Source: Gimesia aquarii (GTDB lineage: Bacteria; Planctomycetota; Planctomycetia; Planctomycetales; Planctomycetaceae). From it: 64,000 nucleotides of DNA. The stretch covers positions 3,349,501-3,413,500 of the forward strand of contig NZ_CP037920.1 of assembly GCF_007748195.1 (NCBI RefSeq). Direction: 5' to 3'. The position numbers and the translations under genes were made by a program. The notes under the pieces were generated by a model. That model was not told the origin of the DNA and made no database searches. It saw nothing but the letters and a program-made list of their open reading frames with translations. Positions 52,353 through 63,153 of this stretch are shown piece by piece (position 1 is the stretch's first letter; every line of letters begins with the position of its first letter).

Positions 52353-53102
52353 CTACTTGGCTTTTTGATTAGTCCCCCTTTTTAAAAACAGATGGATTAA
52401 GAATCCCAGAGCCAAACCCGCTGCCACCATGACCCAGAAGGGTATCGGAGTCATGTATTGTTCGTACCCGTGACGAAAATTTGAACCAAAGATGGTGCTC
52501 AAAGTAGCTATCGGGAAAAAGTACGCGATCAGTAAGTTTAAACGATGTGAAGACAGCTCAATTCGAGCAGAAACTTCTGCTTGTTCCTCCGCTCGTTTTG
52601 CGATGAGATACTCCAACGAATTTTTTGCATCTTCAATCAGTAATTCTGCTGTTCGTTCCAGTCGATAAGAATTATCACGATAATCAATGAGAATTTTATC
52701 TTTGGGAACGGCTTCGCGTGCCATCTGCAACGCCTGAGTTGCATGGCACAGGGAGCGATGGACTGGTCCCAGATGATTTAAGACTTCGAGGTATTCCACC
52801 GAACTGGTTGCCTGGTCTATTTTTTCGTCAAAGTCTTCCAGTATTTCTTCATATTCCTGGAGATGACGATTCAAGGCATCAGGCCCCCCCTGAAATTCAG
52901 TATCATGCCAGATTGCGTCTGGTTCTCGCCAGAAGAATCGTCCTTTGCGATTCATGTCGTCCGGATTGGGAGCAGCATGTAAAATTATGAGCAGGTGTCC
53001 TTCTGCCACCATAGTACGTTGGCGACCTGCCCGTTTTCCAAGTCGATCGTGAAATTCCTCAGGCACATTCCAGGTTGCCGGCAGTAGGGAAGATTCATGC
53101 AT
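52353..53102 (-). CDS. CorA-like membrane protein without the GMN motif
   Basis: This 249-residue protein has a cytoplasmic alpha/beta N-terminal region, a long helical stalk (about 100-190) and two C-terminal transmembrane helices (about 188-238). The segment HRLNLLIAYFFPIATLSTIF then GSNFRHGYEQYMTPIPFW matches the CorA pore region. The selectivity loop reads GSNF where Mg2+/Co2+ channels have GMN, and the N-terminal domain is shorter than usual. Transport and ion preference are therefore uncertain; similar CorA-like proteins with altered loops exist. The ATG at 53102 with GGA eight bases upstream is chosen over a TTG at 53126. Confidence 0.72.
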   Translation of the reverse strand: MHESSLLPATWNVPEEFHDRLGKRAGRQRTMVAEGHLLIILHAAPNPDDMNRKGRFFWREPDAIWHDTEFQGGPDALNRHLQEYEEILEDFDEKIDQATSSVEYLEVLNHLGPVHRSLCHATQALQMAREAVPKDKILIDYRDNSYRLERTAELLIEDAKNSLEYLIAKRAEEQAEVSARIELSSHRLNLLIAYFFPIATLSTIFGSNFRHGYEQYMTPIPFWVMVAAGLALGFLIHLFLKRGTNQKAK

Positions 53103-53258
53103 CTTTCTATCCAATCTCTTTTTCAAGGATATGGGAATTGCAATTCAAGTGTTTTTATTTGTAGTATGCCTGTTAAACCATTCAAAGGGAATTGAAGGCA
53201 ATCAGGACTCATCAATTCTCAAGACAAATCTGTCTTGTATGATATCAAAGGGAGAGCT

Positions 53259-54470
53259 GTGAACGAACTACCCAAAAGATTACTTTCTCTGAAAATACTT
53301 GGCTGGCTTTGCCCTCTTATAATTTGTTCCGGTTGTAATGCACCACCGCCTCCGGCTCCGATGAAACCTCCCACAGTCACAGTCGCAGAACCACTGCAAA
53401 AAACTGTGATCTTTAATGAGGATTTCACTGGAACGCTTGCTTCAGTTGCCACTGTCGATATACGAGCGCGTGTTGATGGCATTCTTGAGAAAGTTGATTT
53501 TGAACAATCAACGCTGGTGAAGAAAGGTGATTTACTGTTTCAGATTGAACGAGATCAATATCAAGCTGCTTTAGATAAAGCAAATTCTGTGCTAGCGGCG
53601 AGTAATGCGCAGTTAATTGACTCTCAGGCAACATTGGAACGGAATGAAATTCTATTTAAAAAGAAAGCTGTCACCCCTCAGGATTTAAACGATGCGACGG
53701 CAGAGCGCGATAAAGCCAAAGCCAGTGTGATGGGAGCCAAGGCGGATGTGGAACAGGCAACCATCGATTTGAATTACACACGTATTTATGCCCCCATCAC
53801 TGGTGAAATTGGACGGACGTTAGTCGATGCCGGGAACCTGGTCGGTTCAGGAGAAAACACATTATTGACGACCATCGTCACCATGGATCCGATTTATGTT
53901 TACTTTGATGCCAGCGAACGTTTACTCCTGGAGGCTTTAAAAAAGAAACAGACTCCTCACGAAAAAAATCCGCTGAAAGTCTATGTAGGTTTATCAAATG
54001 AGGAAGGTTTTCCCCATAAGGGAGTTCTCGATTATGCAAGTAACACAGTCGATCCAGGTACTGGAACTATCCAACTGAGAGCGATATTTGAAAACAAAAA
54101 AGGATTGCTTTATCCCGGTGTCTATGTACGCGTACGAGTTCCGGGGAATCCGATCCCTAATGCAGTATTAGTCCACGATGTTGCCATTGGAACCGATCTT
54201 GCGGGAAAATATCTCCTCATTGTCGGTAAAGATAATATTGTCGAAAAACGGCAGGTTGAGTTAGGTCAGCTAGAAAACAATATGCGGGTAATTTTGAAGG
54301 GAGTCAAACCCGGAGAGAAATATATTTATGAAGGGATTCAGCGCGCCCGTCCAGGTCGTCCTGTGACCATTAAGAATGAGCCACCAAAGCAGACGAATTC
54401 TCAAAAACAAACACAGCCAAAAACACAAACCAGCAATAAGAAGCCAAAACCGGTTCCCGCCTCAAAGTGA
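53259..54470 (+). CDS. RND efflux periplasmic adaptor (membrane-fusion protein), lipoprotein
   Basis: This 403-residue protein has a lipoprotein signal ending at Cys26 (IICSGC) followed by a Pro-rich linker. The adaptor domains are in order: the lipoyl half GTLASVATVDIRARVDGILE and GDLLFQIERDQYQAALDKA, a coiled-coil hairpin (about 100-160), the second lipoyl half YTRIYAPITGEIGRTLVDAG, and the beta-barrel and membrane-proximal domains. It would link an RND pump to an outer-membrane channel. The GTG at 53259 has AAGGGAG directly upstream. The RND permease follows after 83 bases. The C-terminus is a Lys/Gln/Thr-rich tail, probably disordered. Confidence 0.92.
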   Translation: MNELPKRLLSLKILGWLCPLIICSGCNAPPPPAPMKPPTVTVAEPLQKTVIFNEDFTGTLASVATVDIRARVDGILEKVDFEQSTLVKKGDLLFQIERDQYQAALDKANSVLAASNAQLIDSQATLERNEILFKKKAVTPQDLNDATAERDKAKASVMGAKADVEQATIDLNYTRIYAPITGEIGRTLVDAGNLVGSGENTLLTTIVTMDPIYVYFDASERLLLEALKKKQTPHEKNPLKVYVGLSNEEGFPHKGVLDYASNTVDPGTGTIQLRAIFENKKGLLYPGVYVRVRVPGNPIPNAVLVHDVAIGTDLAGKYLLIVGKDNIVEKRQVELGQLENNMRVILKGVKPGEKYIYEGIQRARPGRPVTIKNEPPKQTNSQKQTQPKTQTSNKKPKPVPASK

Positions 54471-54553
54471 AGAGGGATTTAATTGATCGATCTATTTTAC
54501 ATTCATTAACTGAAATTCACTGATCTGAAAATTCAAGAACGAAACGGATTACG

Positions 54554-57500
54554 ATGTTTTCCCGGTTTTTTATCTATCATCCTATCTTTGCCAGTGTCAT
54601 CTCGATTGTAATTGCCATTGTCGGTGCATTGGCTCTCCCCTTATTACCCGTGGAATTATTTCCAGATATCACACCACCGACTGTTGCCGTTACCGCGACA
54701 TATCGGGGAGCTGATGCTCAAGTGGTTGCCGATACTGTTGCTACACCCATTGAACAGCAGGTGAATGGTGTGGAGGACATGCTCTATATGTCGTCCAGTA
54801 GTACCAGTGACGGCAACATGACGTTAACTGTGACGTTTGATGTAGGTACGGATCTGGATATGGCAAACGTGCTGGTACAGAACCGGGTTGCGATCGCGAA
54901 TCCCCAACTACCTGAAGATGTGAAACGAGAAGGGGTGACTACAAAGAAAAAGTCAACGAATATGACTTTAGTGGTTGCCTTGAACTCACCTGATGAAACG
55001 TTTGATGAACTCTATTTGAGTAATTACGCCTCCATTAATATCAATGATGAATTGAAACGAATTGATGGGGTCAGCGATGTGACTGTGATTAATGCCAAGG
55101 ACTTTGGCATGCGGATCTGGTTGAATCCGAATCAACTCGATACGAGAAACATCACGACGACTGATGTAGTTAATGCGCTACGTCAACAGAATGTGCAGGT
55201 AGCTGCAGGGCAGATTGGCCAGGAGCCTAATCCTGATAATCAGGATTTTCAATTAACGATCACAACTTTGGGACGTTTATCAGATCCCAAAGAATTTGCC
55301 AACATTATTATCAAAACCGGTGAAGATGGACAAATTACTCAGATCAAAGATGTGGCCACAGTACAATTAGGTGCGCAAAGCTATGATGGTTACTCTCAGT
55401 TAGATGGGAAGCCAGCTGCTCTGATCGCCATCTATCAGTTGCCTGGTGCGAATGCGTTGCAAGTAGCAGAAGAGTCAAAAAAACTGCTGGAAAAACTAAA
55501 AGCAGATTTTCCGAAAGGTCTCGATTATTCTGTACCCTATGACTCAACCGAATTTGTGACTGCCTCGATTACGGAAGTGGTTGAGACGTTGTTCATTGCA
55601 CTCGGTCTTGTGTTTGTCACGATCTTTGTCTTTTTACAAGACTTCAGAGCGACTCTGATTCCTGCTGTGACGATTCCCGTTTCGCTGTTGGGAACAATGG
55701 CGGTCATGCTCGCAATGGGATACACGATCAATACTCTGTCATTGTTTGGAATTGTGCTTGTGATCGGGATCGTGGTCGATGATGCCATCGTCGTTGTAGA
55801 GAACGTTACTCGTATATTAGACACGGAAAAGTGTTCTCCCAAAAAAGCCACTGAACTTGCCATGATCGAAATCACTGGCCCTGTGGTTGCGACCACTCTT
55901 GTGTTATTGGCCGTATTCGTACCTACGATGGTTCTGCCGGGAATTACCGGGCGTTTATATCGTCAGTTTGCGTTAACTATTTCAATCGCAACTCTCTTTT
56001 CTTCTGTCTGTGCATTAACGTTGAGTCCAGCGATGTGCGGTATTATGTTGCGACCTACTCAGGAAAGACGTGGTTTCTTCTTTCGTGCGTTTAACTGGTG
56101 TTTTGATCGATCTTTAAACGTCTATATGAAATTCGTCAAGGTATTTGTCAGACGTGCATTTTTTATGATTATCCCACTAGGAGCGATATTTGCAGCAACA
56201 GGAGTCGGATTCCTTTCGGTTCCTGGTGGCTTTTTGCCAGATGAGGACCAGGGATACATTTTTATAAATACACAATTGCCAGATGGTGCCTCCTTAAATC
56301 GAACACGTGCCGTTCAGAATCGGATCAACAAGATCGCTGCCGACCTGCCTGCTGTAACCAATGTGATTACAATGGGAGGCTTTTCCATGTTGAACAATTC
56401 CAATGCCTCTAATTATTCCACAACAATTGTTGCCTTGGAGAATTGGGACCAGCGGCAAGAACCTAGCCTCAGTGTGTTTGCATTAGTTCGCAGACTACAT
56501 GTCCCATTATCACAGATCCAGGAATCGATTTCTTTTCCATTCATTCCTCCCGCGATTCAGGGTCTGGGTAATGCAGGGGGATTTCAGATACAGATTCAGG
56601 ATCGTGGTTCGGCTGGATCTGATGTCTTACAAATGGCGACGATGGATCTAATGGATCGTGGAAATTCTGATCCCGTTCTATCAGGTTTGAATACCAGCTT
56701 TAGCGCCACAGTCCCACAGATCTATCTCGATATTGATCGCGAGAAAGCTATTAAGATGGGAGTGCCCCTTGATTCTATCTTTGACACCTTGCAGGCAGAA
56801 CTGGGGTCTATGTATGTCAATGATTTCAATATCTTTAATCGCGTGTTTAAGGTGATGGTTCAGGCTGATGAGAATTTCCGAAGCAAGGTGGAAGACATTA
56901 CTCGTTTAAAAGTACGAGACCGTAGAGGGAGCATGGTGCCCCTTCACACGCTGGTGAAAGTCAATAATTCAGCCGGTCCTCAAAATGTGAGCCACTACAA
57001 CCTGTATCCGACAGCTTCTATCACCGGGAACTCAGCGCCCGGATACAGTTCTGGGCAAGCCATTACTCGAATGGAACAACTTTCAGATGAGGTTTTACCG
57101 CAGGGATTTGGTTATGAATGGACGGGAATCTCTTATCAGCAGATTGAAGCGGGAAATATGGCGCCCTTCATTTTTGCGATGGCGCTGGTATTTGTCTATT
57201 TATTCTTATGTGCTCAATACGAAAGCTGGTCGATTCCCCTTTCGGTGATTCTGTCCGTACCTCTCGGAATCTTTGGTGCCATTTTTGCCACGATGCTGCG
57301 TGGATTCGACAATAATATTTATACACAAGTTGGATTTGTTTTGTTGATTGCATTGGCTAGTAAAAATGCGATTCTGATTGTGGAATTTGCAAAGCTCCAG
57401 CGTGAGTCGGGGAAATCAATCACTGATGCGGCAATTGAAGCCTGTTTTCTACGTTTCCGCCCTATTCTGATGACAGCCATTAGCGCGATTCTGGGTGCGG

Positions 57501-57709
57501 TACCATTGGCGATTGCCTCTGGTGCCGGAGCAGCGAGTCGACAGGCTTTGGGCACAGCCGTCGTAGCAGGATTAACGGCTGCAACATTCTTCGGTGTGTT
57601 TATGGTTCCTGTGATGTACGTGATTGTTCAGAAAATCAGCGAATGGATTGGTGGCAGGCAGCAAGTACATGAAGAAGGGACAGATAGTTCTCCTGCGCCT
57701 TCAGCTTGA
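54554..57709 (+). CDS. RND family efflux permease (HAE1/AcrB-like)
   Basis: This 1051-residue protein has full family length, with 12 predicted transmembrane helices and two large periplasmic loops. The N-terminus [20 protein letters not shown] is typical. TM4 carries [18 protein letters not shown] with the paired Asp residues of the proton relay, and TM10 has [16 protein letters not shown] with the conserved Lys. It exports hydrophobic compounds by proton antiport in complex with the adaptor at 53259. No TolC-type outer-membrane gene is nearby, so a shared channel elsewhere is likely. It is convergent with the rRNA methyltransferase gene. Confidence 0.95.
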   Translation: MFSRFFIYHPIFASVISIVIAIVGALALPLLPVELFPDITPPTVAVTATYRGADAQVVADTVATPIEQQVNGVEDMLYMSSSSTSDGNMTLTVTFDVGTDLDMANVLVQNRVAIANPQLPEDVKREGVTTKKKSTNMTLVVALNSPDETFDELYLSNYASININDELKRIDGVSDVTVINAKDFGMRIWLNPNQLDTRNITTTDVVNALRQQNVQVAAGQIGQEPNPDNQDFQLTITTLGRLSDPKEFANIIIKTGEDGQITQIKDVATVQLGAQSYDGYSQLDGKPAALIAIYQLPGANALQVAEESKKLLEKLKADFPKGLDYSVPYDSTEFVTASITEVVETLFIALGLVFVTIFVFLQDFRATLIPAVTIPVSLLGTMAVMLAMGYTINTLSLFGIVLVIGIVVDDAIVVVENVTRILDTEKCSPKKATELAMIEITGPVVATTLVLLAVFVPTMVLPGITGRLYRQFALTISIATLFSSVCALTLSPAMCGIMLRPTQERRGFFFRAFNWCFDRSLNVYMKFVKVFVRRAFFMIIPLGAIFAATGVGFLSVPGGFLPDEDQGYIFINTQLPDGASLNRTRAVQNRINKIAADLPAVTNVITMGGFSMLNNSNASNYSTTIVALENWDQRQEPSLSVFALVRRLHVPLSQIQESISFPFIPPAIQGLGNAGGFQIQIQDRGSAGSDVLQMATMDLMDRGNSDPVLSGLNTSFSATVPQIYLDIDREKAIKMGVPLDSIFDTLQAELGSMYVNDFNIFNRVFKVMVQADENFRSKVEDITRLKVRDRRGSMVPLHTLVKVNNSAGPQNVSHYNLYPTASITGNSAPGYSSGQAITRMEQLSDEVLPQGFGYEWTGISYQQIEAGNMAPFIFAMALVFVYLFLCAQYESWSIPLSVILSVPLGIFGAIFATMLRGFDNNIYTQVGFVLLIALASKNAILIVEFAKLQRESGKSITDAAIEACFLRFRPILMTAISAILGAVPLAIASGAGAASRQALGTAVVAGLTAATFFGVFMVPVMYVIVQKISEWIGGRQQVHEEGTDSSPAPSA

Positions 57710-57735
57710 ATTATCAAACAAAAAAGTACGGTACA

Positions 57736-58521
57736 TCAACTGAAGTGGCGCTGCCGATTAGCCTCGTAAAGCAGTATCCCAGCAGAAACTGCTACATTGA
57801 GCGACTCCGTTTTTCCTTGCTGTGGAATGCGCACGAGGTGGGAACATTCTTCGAGAAGTGCAGCCTGAATTCCGGTACCTTCGTTTCCCACAATGACAGC
57901 GGTCGGTTGCTGAAAATCATATTCTGAAAGCGATTGTTGAGCGTGCATTGTTGTGCCCACTACACAAACTCCTTTATTTTTCAAGTCATGACATAATTGA
58001 ATCAGGTCGGGAGTTTGAGCAATCGGGATGCGGTTCAGGGCACCGACCGAAGTACGGCAGACGAGACTGGTGACTTCACATTGTTCATCGGTTCCTACAA
58101 AAATGCCGTGTGTTCCTAAAACTTCGGCTGATCTAATCATCGCACCAAAATTATAGGGATCTTGAATTCGATCCAGAACTAAATATAAGGGGGATTTGGT
58201 TTGTTTCTGGAGCAGATCCTGTGCAGAGGCGTACGGAAAAGGTGACATCTTTGCAATCATTCCCTGATGATCACTAGCCCGGCATTTTTGTGTGATTGCA
58301 TCGGTCGAAGAGATCGAGACAGGAACTGATAATCGATTCGCAAGATGTTCTGCCTGAGCAATCACGTCTGATTCCAATTGGTCTGACAAATGCAGTTCCC
58401 ACATTGGCCAGAAACCCACGGATAATGTTTCCATGACGGCGTTCCGACCCCAAATCCAACACTTTTGATGGTTTCCGAGAAGGGGCTTTTTTTTCTTTGA
58501 TCTAGATTGCTTTCCGACCAT
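57736..58521 (-). CDS. rlmB: SpoU-family rRNA 2'-O-methyltransferase (RlmB-like)
   Basis: This 261-residue protein has a short substrate-binding N-terminal domain (about 15-100, beginning WIWGRNAVMETL) and a SPOUT knot domain. The knot shows motif 1 DPYNFGAMIRSAEVLG, motif 2 VIVGNEGTGIQAAL and motif 3 VRIPQQGKTESLNVAVSAGI, the SAM-binding trefoil. RlmB methylates 23S rRNA at the G2251-equivalent position; TrmH-type tRNA methylation is the main alternative. A basic Lys-rich N-terminus may aid RNA binding. It is monocistronic and divergent from the map gene. Confidence 0.85.
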   Translation of the reverse strand: MVGKQSRSKKKKPLLGNHQKCWIWGRNAVMETLSVGFWPMWELHLSDQLESDVIAQAEHLANRLSVPVSISSTDAITQKCRASDHQGMIAKMSPFPYASAQDLLQKQTKSPLYLVLDRIQDPYNFGAMIRSAEVLGTHGIFVGTDEQCEVTSLVCRTSVGALNRIPIAQTPDLIQLCHDLKNKGVCVVGTTMHAQQSLSEYDFQQPTAVIVGNEGTGIQAALLEECSHLVRIPQQGKTESLNVAVSAGILLYEANRQRHFS

Positions 58522-58668
58522 AGGAATTCTATTTCGTTTTGACTATTCTATGAAGGCAACTGGTGACTTATCAAATTCTGAAAATCAATTTTATAATGCA
58601 TTCGAGTGGAATATTGATCCTTGTTGGGGATCGCAATTTCATATTAACGAATCAAGTGACCCTCGTTA

Positions 58669-58677
58669 TGCTATAAT
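58669..58677 (+). promoter_or_regulatory. Extended -10 promoter of the methionine aminopeptidase gene
   Basis: TGCTATAAT at 58669-58677 is an exact TGn-TATAAT extended -10. No good -35 is at standard spacing, which is acceptable for extended -10 promoters. It lies about 46 bases before the TTG start at 58724, leaving room for the AGAGGCGG ribosome site. Confidence 0.45.
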
Positions 58678-58723
58678 AAGTTACTAGCAGTTTTTTACTG
58701 AAAATAATACAGAGGCGGTTATT

Positions 58724-59515
58724 TTGTCTGGAAATCCAATTATATATAAACCATACGAGTGGGAACGACTCAGAATCGCATCTCAGTTTAATGCGAAATT
58801 GATGGACCATTTACGCCCTTTTGTCAAGCCGGGTGTTACCACTGATGAAATTAATGAAGTCGTTCATGAATATACAGTGTCTCATGGTCATGTTCCGGCA
58901 ACACTGGGATATATGGGGTATCCCAAAAGCTGCTGTATCAGTATTAATGAAGTCGTCTGCCATGGCATTCCAGATGAGACTGTACTGAAAGAAGGTGATA
59001 TTGTTAACGTCGATATCACCAGTATTGTCGGTGGTTGGTATGGTGATCAATCGGAGACATTTCTAGTAGGAGAGGTCTCCGAAGATGCGCGAAAGCTGGT
59101 ACAAGTTACGTTTGACTCACTGTTTCTGGCCATTAATACCATTCGACCTTCATCCAGCGTCGTTGAAATTGGGGAAGCGATCTATGGCTATGCGACAGGG
59201 TTGGGTTATGGTGTCGTACGTCAATATCAAGGTCATGGGATCGGTCGAGAATTTCATACTGATCCCGGGATTCCACATTATCCCACCTCGGCATCAGAGC
59301 GAGATATCCTGCTTCCTGGGATGTGCTTTACGATCGAGCCGATGTTAAATGCCGGCACCTGGAAAACCGTAGAAGACCGTAGTGATGGATGGACCGTCCG
59401 CACGAAAGATAATAAATTATCGGCACAGTTTGAACACACAATTCTAATGACTGAAGATGGTCCTGAAATCTTGACTTTAACGAAAGAGGGGCCTCAGCCC
59501 GGTCATCAATTCTGA
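58724..59515 (+). CDS. map: Type I methionine aminopeptidase
   Basis: This 263-residue enzyme removes the initiator Met from new proteins and needs two metal ions. The metal ligands can be read in order: Asp in [13 protein letters not shown], a second Asp in GDQSETF, His in [17 protein letters not shown], Glu in [10 protein letters not shown] and Glu in [15 protein letters not shown]. The length is standard. The start is a TTG (58724) with AGAGGCGG five bases upstream; no in-frame ATG nearby has a comparable site. It has its own promoter (58669) and no operon partner. Confidence 0.93.
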   Translation: MSGNPIIYKPYEWERLRIASQFNAKLMDHLRPFVKPGVTTDEINEVVHEYTVSHGHVPATLGYMGYPKSCCISINEVVCHGIPDETVLKEGDIVNVDITSIVGGWYGDQSETFLVGEVSEDARKLVQVTFDSLFLAINTIRPSSSVVEIGEAIYGYATGLGYGVVRQYQGHGIGREFHTDPGIPHYPTSASERDILLPGMCFTIEPMLNAGTWKTVEDRSDGWTVRTKDNKLSAQFEHTILMTEDGPEILTLTKEGPQPGHQF

Positions 59516-59691
59516 TAGGCACAATTGGTTTTCATTTTCGGAACAACTCTCATTTTTTCTGAAATTCAGGTCATGTTTTGCTTTTCATGCTTTGATGATG
59601 CTTGTCGTACTTAGAGTTTGAAATGCGGCAACGCTCTCTAGAGTAATAAATCTCTTTTGCGATTTTCATTTTGCTGCAGGCTATTGCAGTT

Positions 59692-59719
59692 TCTTAAGAA
59701 CATATAGTATCTTAAGATC
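59692..59719. promoter_or_regulatory. Two tandem palindromes upstream of the Kelch-SGNH gene
   Basis: TTCTTAAGAA (59692-59701) and ATCTTAAGAT (59710-59719) are perfect 10-base palindromes sharing the core TCTTAAGA, with centres 18 bases apart. They lie about 86-113 bases before the ATG at 59805. They may be a dimeric regulator's operator. Confidence 0.4.
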
Positions 59720-59804
59720 ATAATCCCTTTTTCGTTGAAGGATTACAATGTGCTAGCCGTTTCTTGATGTTGCTTGAACAAAAGTAGCGAGATTTGGAGT
59801 CAAC

Positions 59805-61994
59805 ATGATGCGACTTACGATGCTGATAGCGGGTGTCATTTTTTCGATAACAATTTCTGTTTTTGCAGAAGAGAAAACTCTGGACTGGGCTCAAGTCACT
59901 GACAAAGCAGGTTGGCAACCACGCGATTCACAGGGCGAGTTAGTTTATAAAGATCAATTGTGGATTTTTGGTGGCTGGTTCAATTCTTATGAAGCACCAC
60001 CTCGTGATGTGTGGAACTCATCTGACGGAAAGAAGTGGAATCTTGTTACCAAACAGGCTCCCTGGATTCATAGTGACTTGCCGATGTCAATCGTCTTTGA
60101 TGACAAAATGTGGATGATGGGGGGGTGGTATAACGGCAGGCTCAAAGGGCATTCTGCAGGAAATCAAGTCTGGTCATCGGTGAATGGCAAAGATTGGGAT
60201 CTCGTGACCGAGCAAGCCAAATGGACCCCGCGCCTGGCTGCAGCGATTGTGGAATTCAAGGGGAAGATGTGGTTACTGGGGGGCATTGAAAATTATTATT
60301 TTGGTGATGATAAAAGTCTAAAAAATGATGTCTGGTATTCTTCAAATGGCAAAGATTGGAAACTGGCAACTGCTGATGCAGGGTGGTCACCTCGCGCGTA
60401 CCATCAGGCTGCTGTATTGAATGGGAAAATCTATGTATTTGGAGGTGGCAATTATACACCCAAATATCATGCAACGAATGATGTATGGAGTTCTGAAGAT
60501 GGAATCCATTGGAAACAGGAAACAGCGCAGGCTCCCTGGCACGAAAGGCTGTGGTTTTCTTCGGTGGTCTACCGAGATCGAATGTGGGTTATTGGTGGTT
60601 GGTCTAATCATCCCGCAAAAAATAAAAATGATGCCTGGTATTCAAAAGATGGAAAGCATTGGAATAAACTCAAAACGAATAAAGTCTGGAAAGAACGCCA
60701 CGAGCTTTCCGCGTTTGTTTTTAAAGATAAGATCTGGATTGCAGGAGGGCATGCACAACCTCTCAACAGTGAGGTCTGGACGCTTGATATCCCCAGGGAC
60801 TGGTTCAAAAAGGAAGAGAGTAGCGCCTCTCTGAAACGTGGTCTACCAAAGACTATTGAAAAACTAAAGTCTGGAAAACCGACAAAAATCGTTTGTTTTG
60901 GAGATAGTGTCACCGGGGTTTACTATCACACGGGGAGCCGGCGTGCTTATACAGATATGTTAGGCATCGCATTAGAAAAAACGATACCTGAGGTGAACCC
61001 TCATATGATCAACGCTGGTATCAGTGGGCATACCACGGTCAATGCCTTATCACGGATTGACCGGGACGTGCTACAACATCAACCTGACCTCGTCACGGTG
61101 ATGTTTGGTTTAAATGACATGAGTGGTGGTAAAAGGCATGTTCCATTGGAACAATACCGGAAAAATTTACAATTAATCATTACCAAATGTCGTGCTGTAG
61201 GAGCAGAAGTTCTACTTTGCACACCGAATGCTGTAACTACAACTCAAAGTCGCCCTGCAGAGAAATTGGTTGAGTATTGTGATGTTGTGAGAGCAGTTGG
61301 CAATGAAATGAGTGTACCTGTGTGCGACTGCTATCAAAAACTGAATAAATTGCGCGATCAAAATCCATTCGCATGGCGATTACTGATGAGCGACGAAATT
61401 CATCCCACAATGGCAGGGCACAAGAAAATAGCGGAATTCATTTCTGAAGCAATTACAGGAAAAGAGATTTCACTGACCGAAGTCGAACCACCTGTACTTG
61501 CGATTCCGCGCACGAAGTCGCTACTGAAAACAAATCAGCCGATTCGTGTTGTCGCAATGCCTCCCTTGGATGAGATGATCCAGAAAGTCGTTAAGCAAGT
61601 TGCACCTCAGACTAAATTACAAATGACTGTCTGGAAGACAGATGGTAAAACAATCAAGCAAATTGAAGCAGATGCCAAAACAGTGATTCGTCCGCAGAAG
61701 CCGGATTTGGTTTTACTGGCGATTCCGCGCACAGCAGCTTCAGATTCGAAGGAAGAATTCATACATAGTTATATCTGGACGATGAACTATTCCCTGAATT
61801 TTGGAAAAGGGGGCTGGGATTGTGTCGTTTTTCATCCGAACGTCTTTAACCCTCAGAGTGCAGATCCTGACTTTGACAAGCTAATACGCCAATTGGTCCG
61901 CGGGCAGGATTTGACTCTCGTCGATCGTAAACCTGATCAGAAAACAGAAGCAGAAACGATTTTATTGAAATGGTGGCAATCTCAACTGAATTGA
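59805..61994 (+). CDS. Secreted Kelch-repeat and SGNH/GDSL hydrolase fusion
   Basis: This 729-residue protein has a signal peptide (about 1-22). Residues about 25-345 form Kelch-like blades, each with a variant of DQLWIFGGW or KMWLLGG, NDVWYSSNGKDWKLAT and WSPRAYHQAAV. Residues about 360-555 form an SGNH hydrolase: CFGDSVTG with Ser368, a Gly block (INAGISGHTT), GLNDMSGG with Asn437 and DEIHPTMAGH with Asp530-x-x-His533. Residues about 570-729 are a further region with PDLVLLAIPRTAASD, a possible degenerate second SGNH-like domain. It probably de-esterifies a polysaccharide, with the propeller as a binding module. It is monocistronic. Confidence 0.85.
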   Translation: MMRLTMLIAGVIFSITISVFAEEKTLDWAQVTDKAGWQPRDSQGELVYKDQLWIFGGWFNSYEAPPRDVWNSSDGKKWNLVTKQAPWIHSDLPMSIVFDDKMWMMGGWYNGRLKGHSAGNQVWSSVNGKDWDLVTEQAKWTPRLAAAIVEFKGKMWLLGGIENYYFGDDKSLKNDVWYSSNGKDWKLATADAGWSPRAYHQAAVLNGKIYVFGGGNYTPKYHATNDVWSSEDGIHWKQETAQAPWHERLWFSSVVYRDRMWVIGGWSNHPAKNKNDAWYSKDGKHWNKLKTNKVWKERHELSAFVFKDKIWIAGGHAQPLNSEVWTLDIPRDWFKKEESSASLKRGLPKTIEKLKSGKPTKIVCFGDSVTGVYYHTGSRRAYTDMLGIALEKTIPEVNPHMINAGISGHTTVNALSRIDRDVLQHQPDLVTVMFGLNDMSGGKRHVPLEQYRKNLQLIITKCRAVGAEVLLCTPNAVTTTQSRPAEKLVEYCDVVRAVGNEMSVPVCDCYQKLNKLRDQNPFAWRLLMSDEIHPTMAGHKKIAEFISEAITGKEISLTEVEPPVLAIPRTKSLLKTNQPIRVVAMPPLDEMIQKVVKQVAPQTKLQMTVWKTDGKTIKQIEADAKTVIRPQKPDLVLLAIPRTAASDSKEEFIHSYIWTMNYSLNFGKGGWDCVVFHPNVFNPQSADPDFDKLIRQLVRGQDLTLVDRKPDQKTEAETILLKWWQSQLN

Positions 61995-62085
61995 GCCATG
62001 CATGATTTGCTCTGTTGCCTAAAAAAACAGCAGCTTGCTTTGACATCAATCTCTCTGCATCGATATCAATTACGCTTGAAAATCA

Positions 62086-63003
62086 TTAGTTCGAATTTTC
62101 CTGATTTGGGACATTTTCGTAAGTTTCGATATGCGTATTTAATGCTCTTGAGATGTGTGCGGTCAAACATTTGGTTGCCAGCTTAAGATCACGCTTTCGA
62201 ATCGCCTGCAAGATGGATTTGTGCTCTATCGCATAGGTGTGGGGCTGATGTTGGGAACTGAATTGACCTTTAAAGGCAAACCGTTTCCGAATCAGCGGCG
62301 CAATCACTTCCAGGAGCGTCTGACTACCCGTGCTTTCGACCAGCGTGCGATGGAAACGCATGTCGTTATCAAGACGTTCATAGCGCGAAATATTTCCATT
62401 AGCAGCAATCACAGCATCACATTCTGCCTCTAATCGATCGATCGTTTCATTAGTGATATGTTTCATGGCCTCTTTTAAAGCGACCGGTTCAAGCAATAGT
62501 CGACAATGATATAAATCAGTAATTTCAGAGACAGTGAGTGAAACAATTTGCCAGCCGCGACGTGGAATACGTACAAACATGCCGTCTTTGCAGAGCCAGT
62601 CCAGTGCTTGTCGAACAGTAATTAAGCTGACACTGAATTCTTTGACGAGATCTTGCGCACGTACTGTCTGACCCGGAAGGTATTCGCCGCGCAGTACCTT
62701 TTCCTGAATCTCTCGATAAGTGCGTTCTGTCTGGTTTTTAAATTCGAATGTCTCATCAGTCGGAACTGCGCCGTTTGTAGGTATTTTGACCACAACAGGG
62801 TGACGGCGTTCATCAATTTCGACCCACTTATCCTGAATAAGCTGGTCGATTGCTTTTCGGATGGTCGTGCGACTTGTACCTAGTTCCCGTGCCAGAGTGG
62901 TTGCATTTAAGTGTGTACCTTTTGAAAGCTCATCTGAGGCTAATTTCGCAAGTAAGTGCTGATGCACACGAGAGACCAGAGTTGGTTGGGAATTTGATGA
63001 CAT
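62086..63003 (-). CDS. GntR-type regulator with two winged-helix domains and an FCD domain
   Basis: This 305-residue protein has two successive GntR-like winged helices: residues about 8-75 (THLNATTLARELGTSRTTIR then KAIDQLIQDKWV) and about 85-150 (TVRAQDLVKEFSVSLITVRQ then ALDWLCKDGMFVRIPRRGW). An FCD/FadR-like effector domain (about 155-290) has YHCRLLLEPVALKEAMKHIT, NDMRFHRTLVESTG and EHKSILQAIRKRDLKLATKC, with His residues that commonly bind a metal. Standard FadR-type proteins have one winged helix. The ATG at 63003 with AAGAGG upstream is used rather than the in-frame start at 63096. It diverges from the DUF1559 gene across a repeat-rich region and may control it and itself. Confidence 0.85.
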   Translation of the reverse strand: MSSNSQPTLVSRVHQHLLAKLASDELSKGTHLNATTLARELGTSRTTIRKAIDQLIQDKWVEIDERRHPVVVKIPTNGAVPTDETFEFKNQTERTYREIQEKVLRGEYLPGQTVRAQDLVKEFSVSLITVRQALDWLCKDGMFVRIPRRGWQIVSLTVSEITDLYHCRLLLEPVALKEAMKHITNETIDRLEAECDAVIAANGNISRYERLDNDMRFHRTLVESTGSQTLLEVIAPLIRKRFAFKGQFSSQHQPHTYAIEHKSILQAIRKRDLKLATKCLTAHISRALNTHIETYENVPNQENSN

Positions 63004-63153
63004 GAATTGGCGCCTCTTGAAATCAAAATCGAATGGAAGACAAACCTGACTTCTGAATAGAAACACATTTGTTCGAAGTGATTTTGTCTGCTGCAATTAT
63101 AGAGAGCATTCAGTGGAACGAAACCTATGGAAAATATAAAATAACAAAATGAT

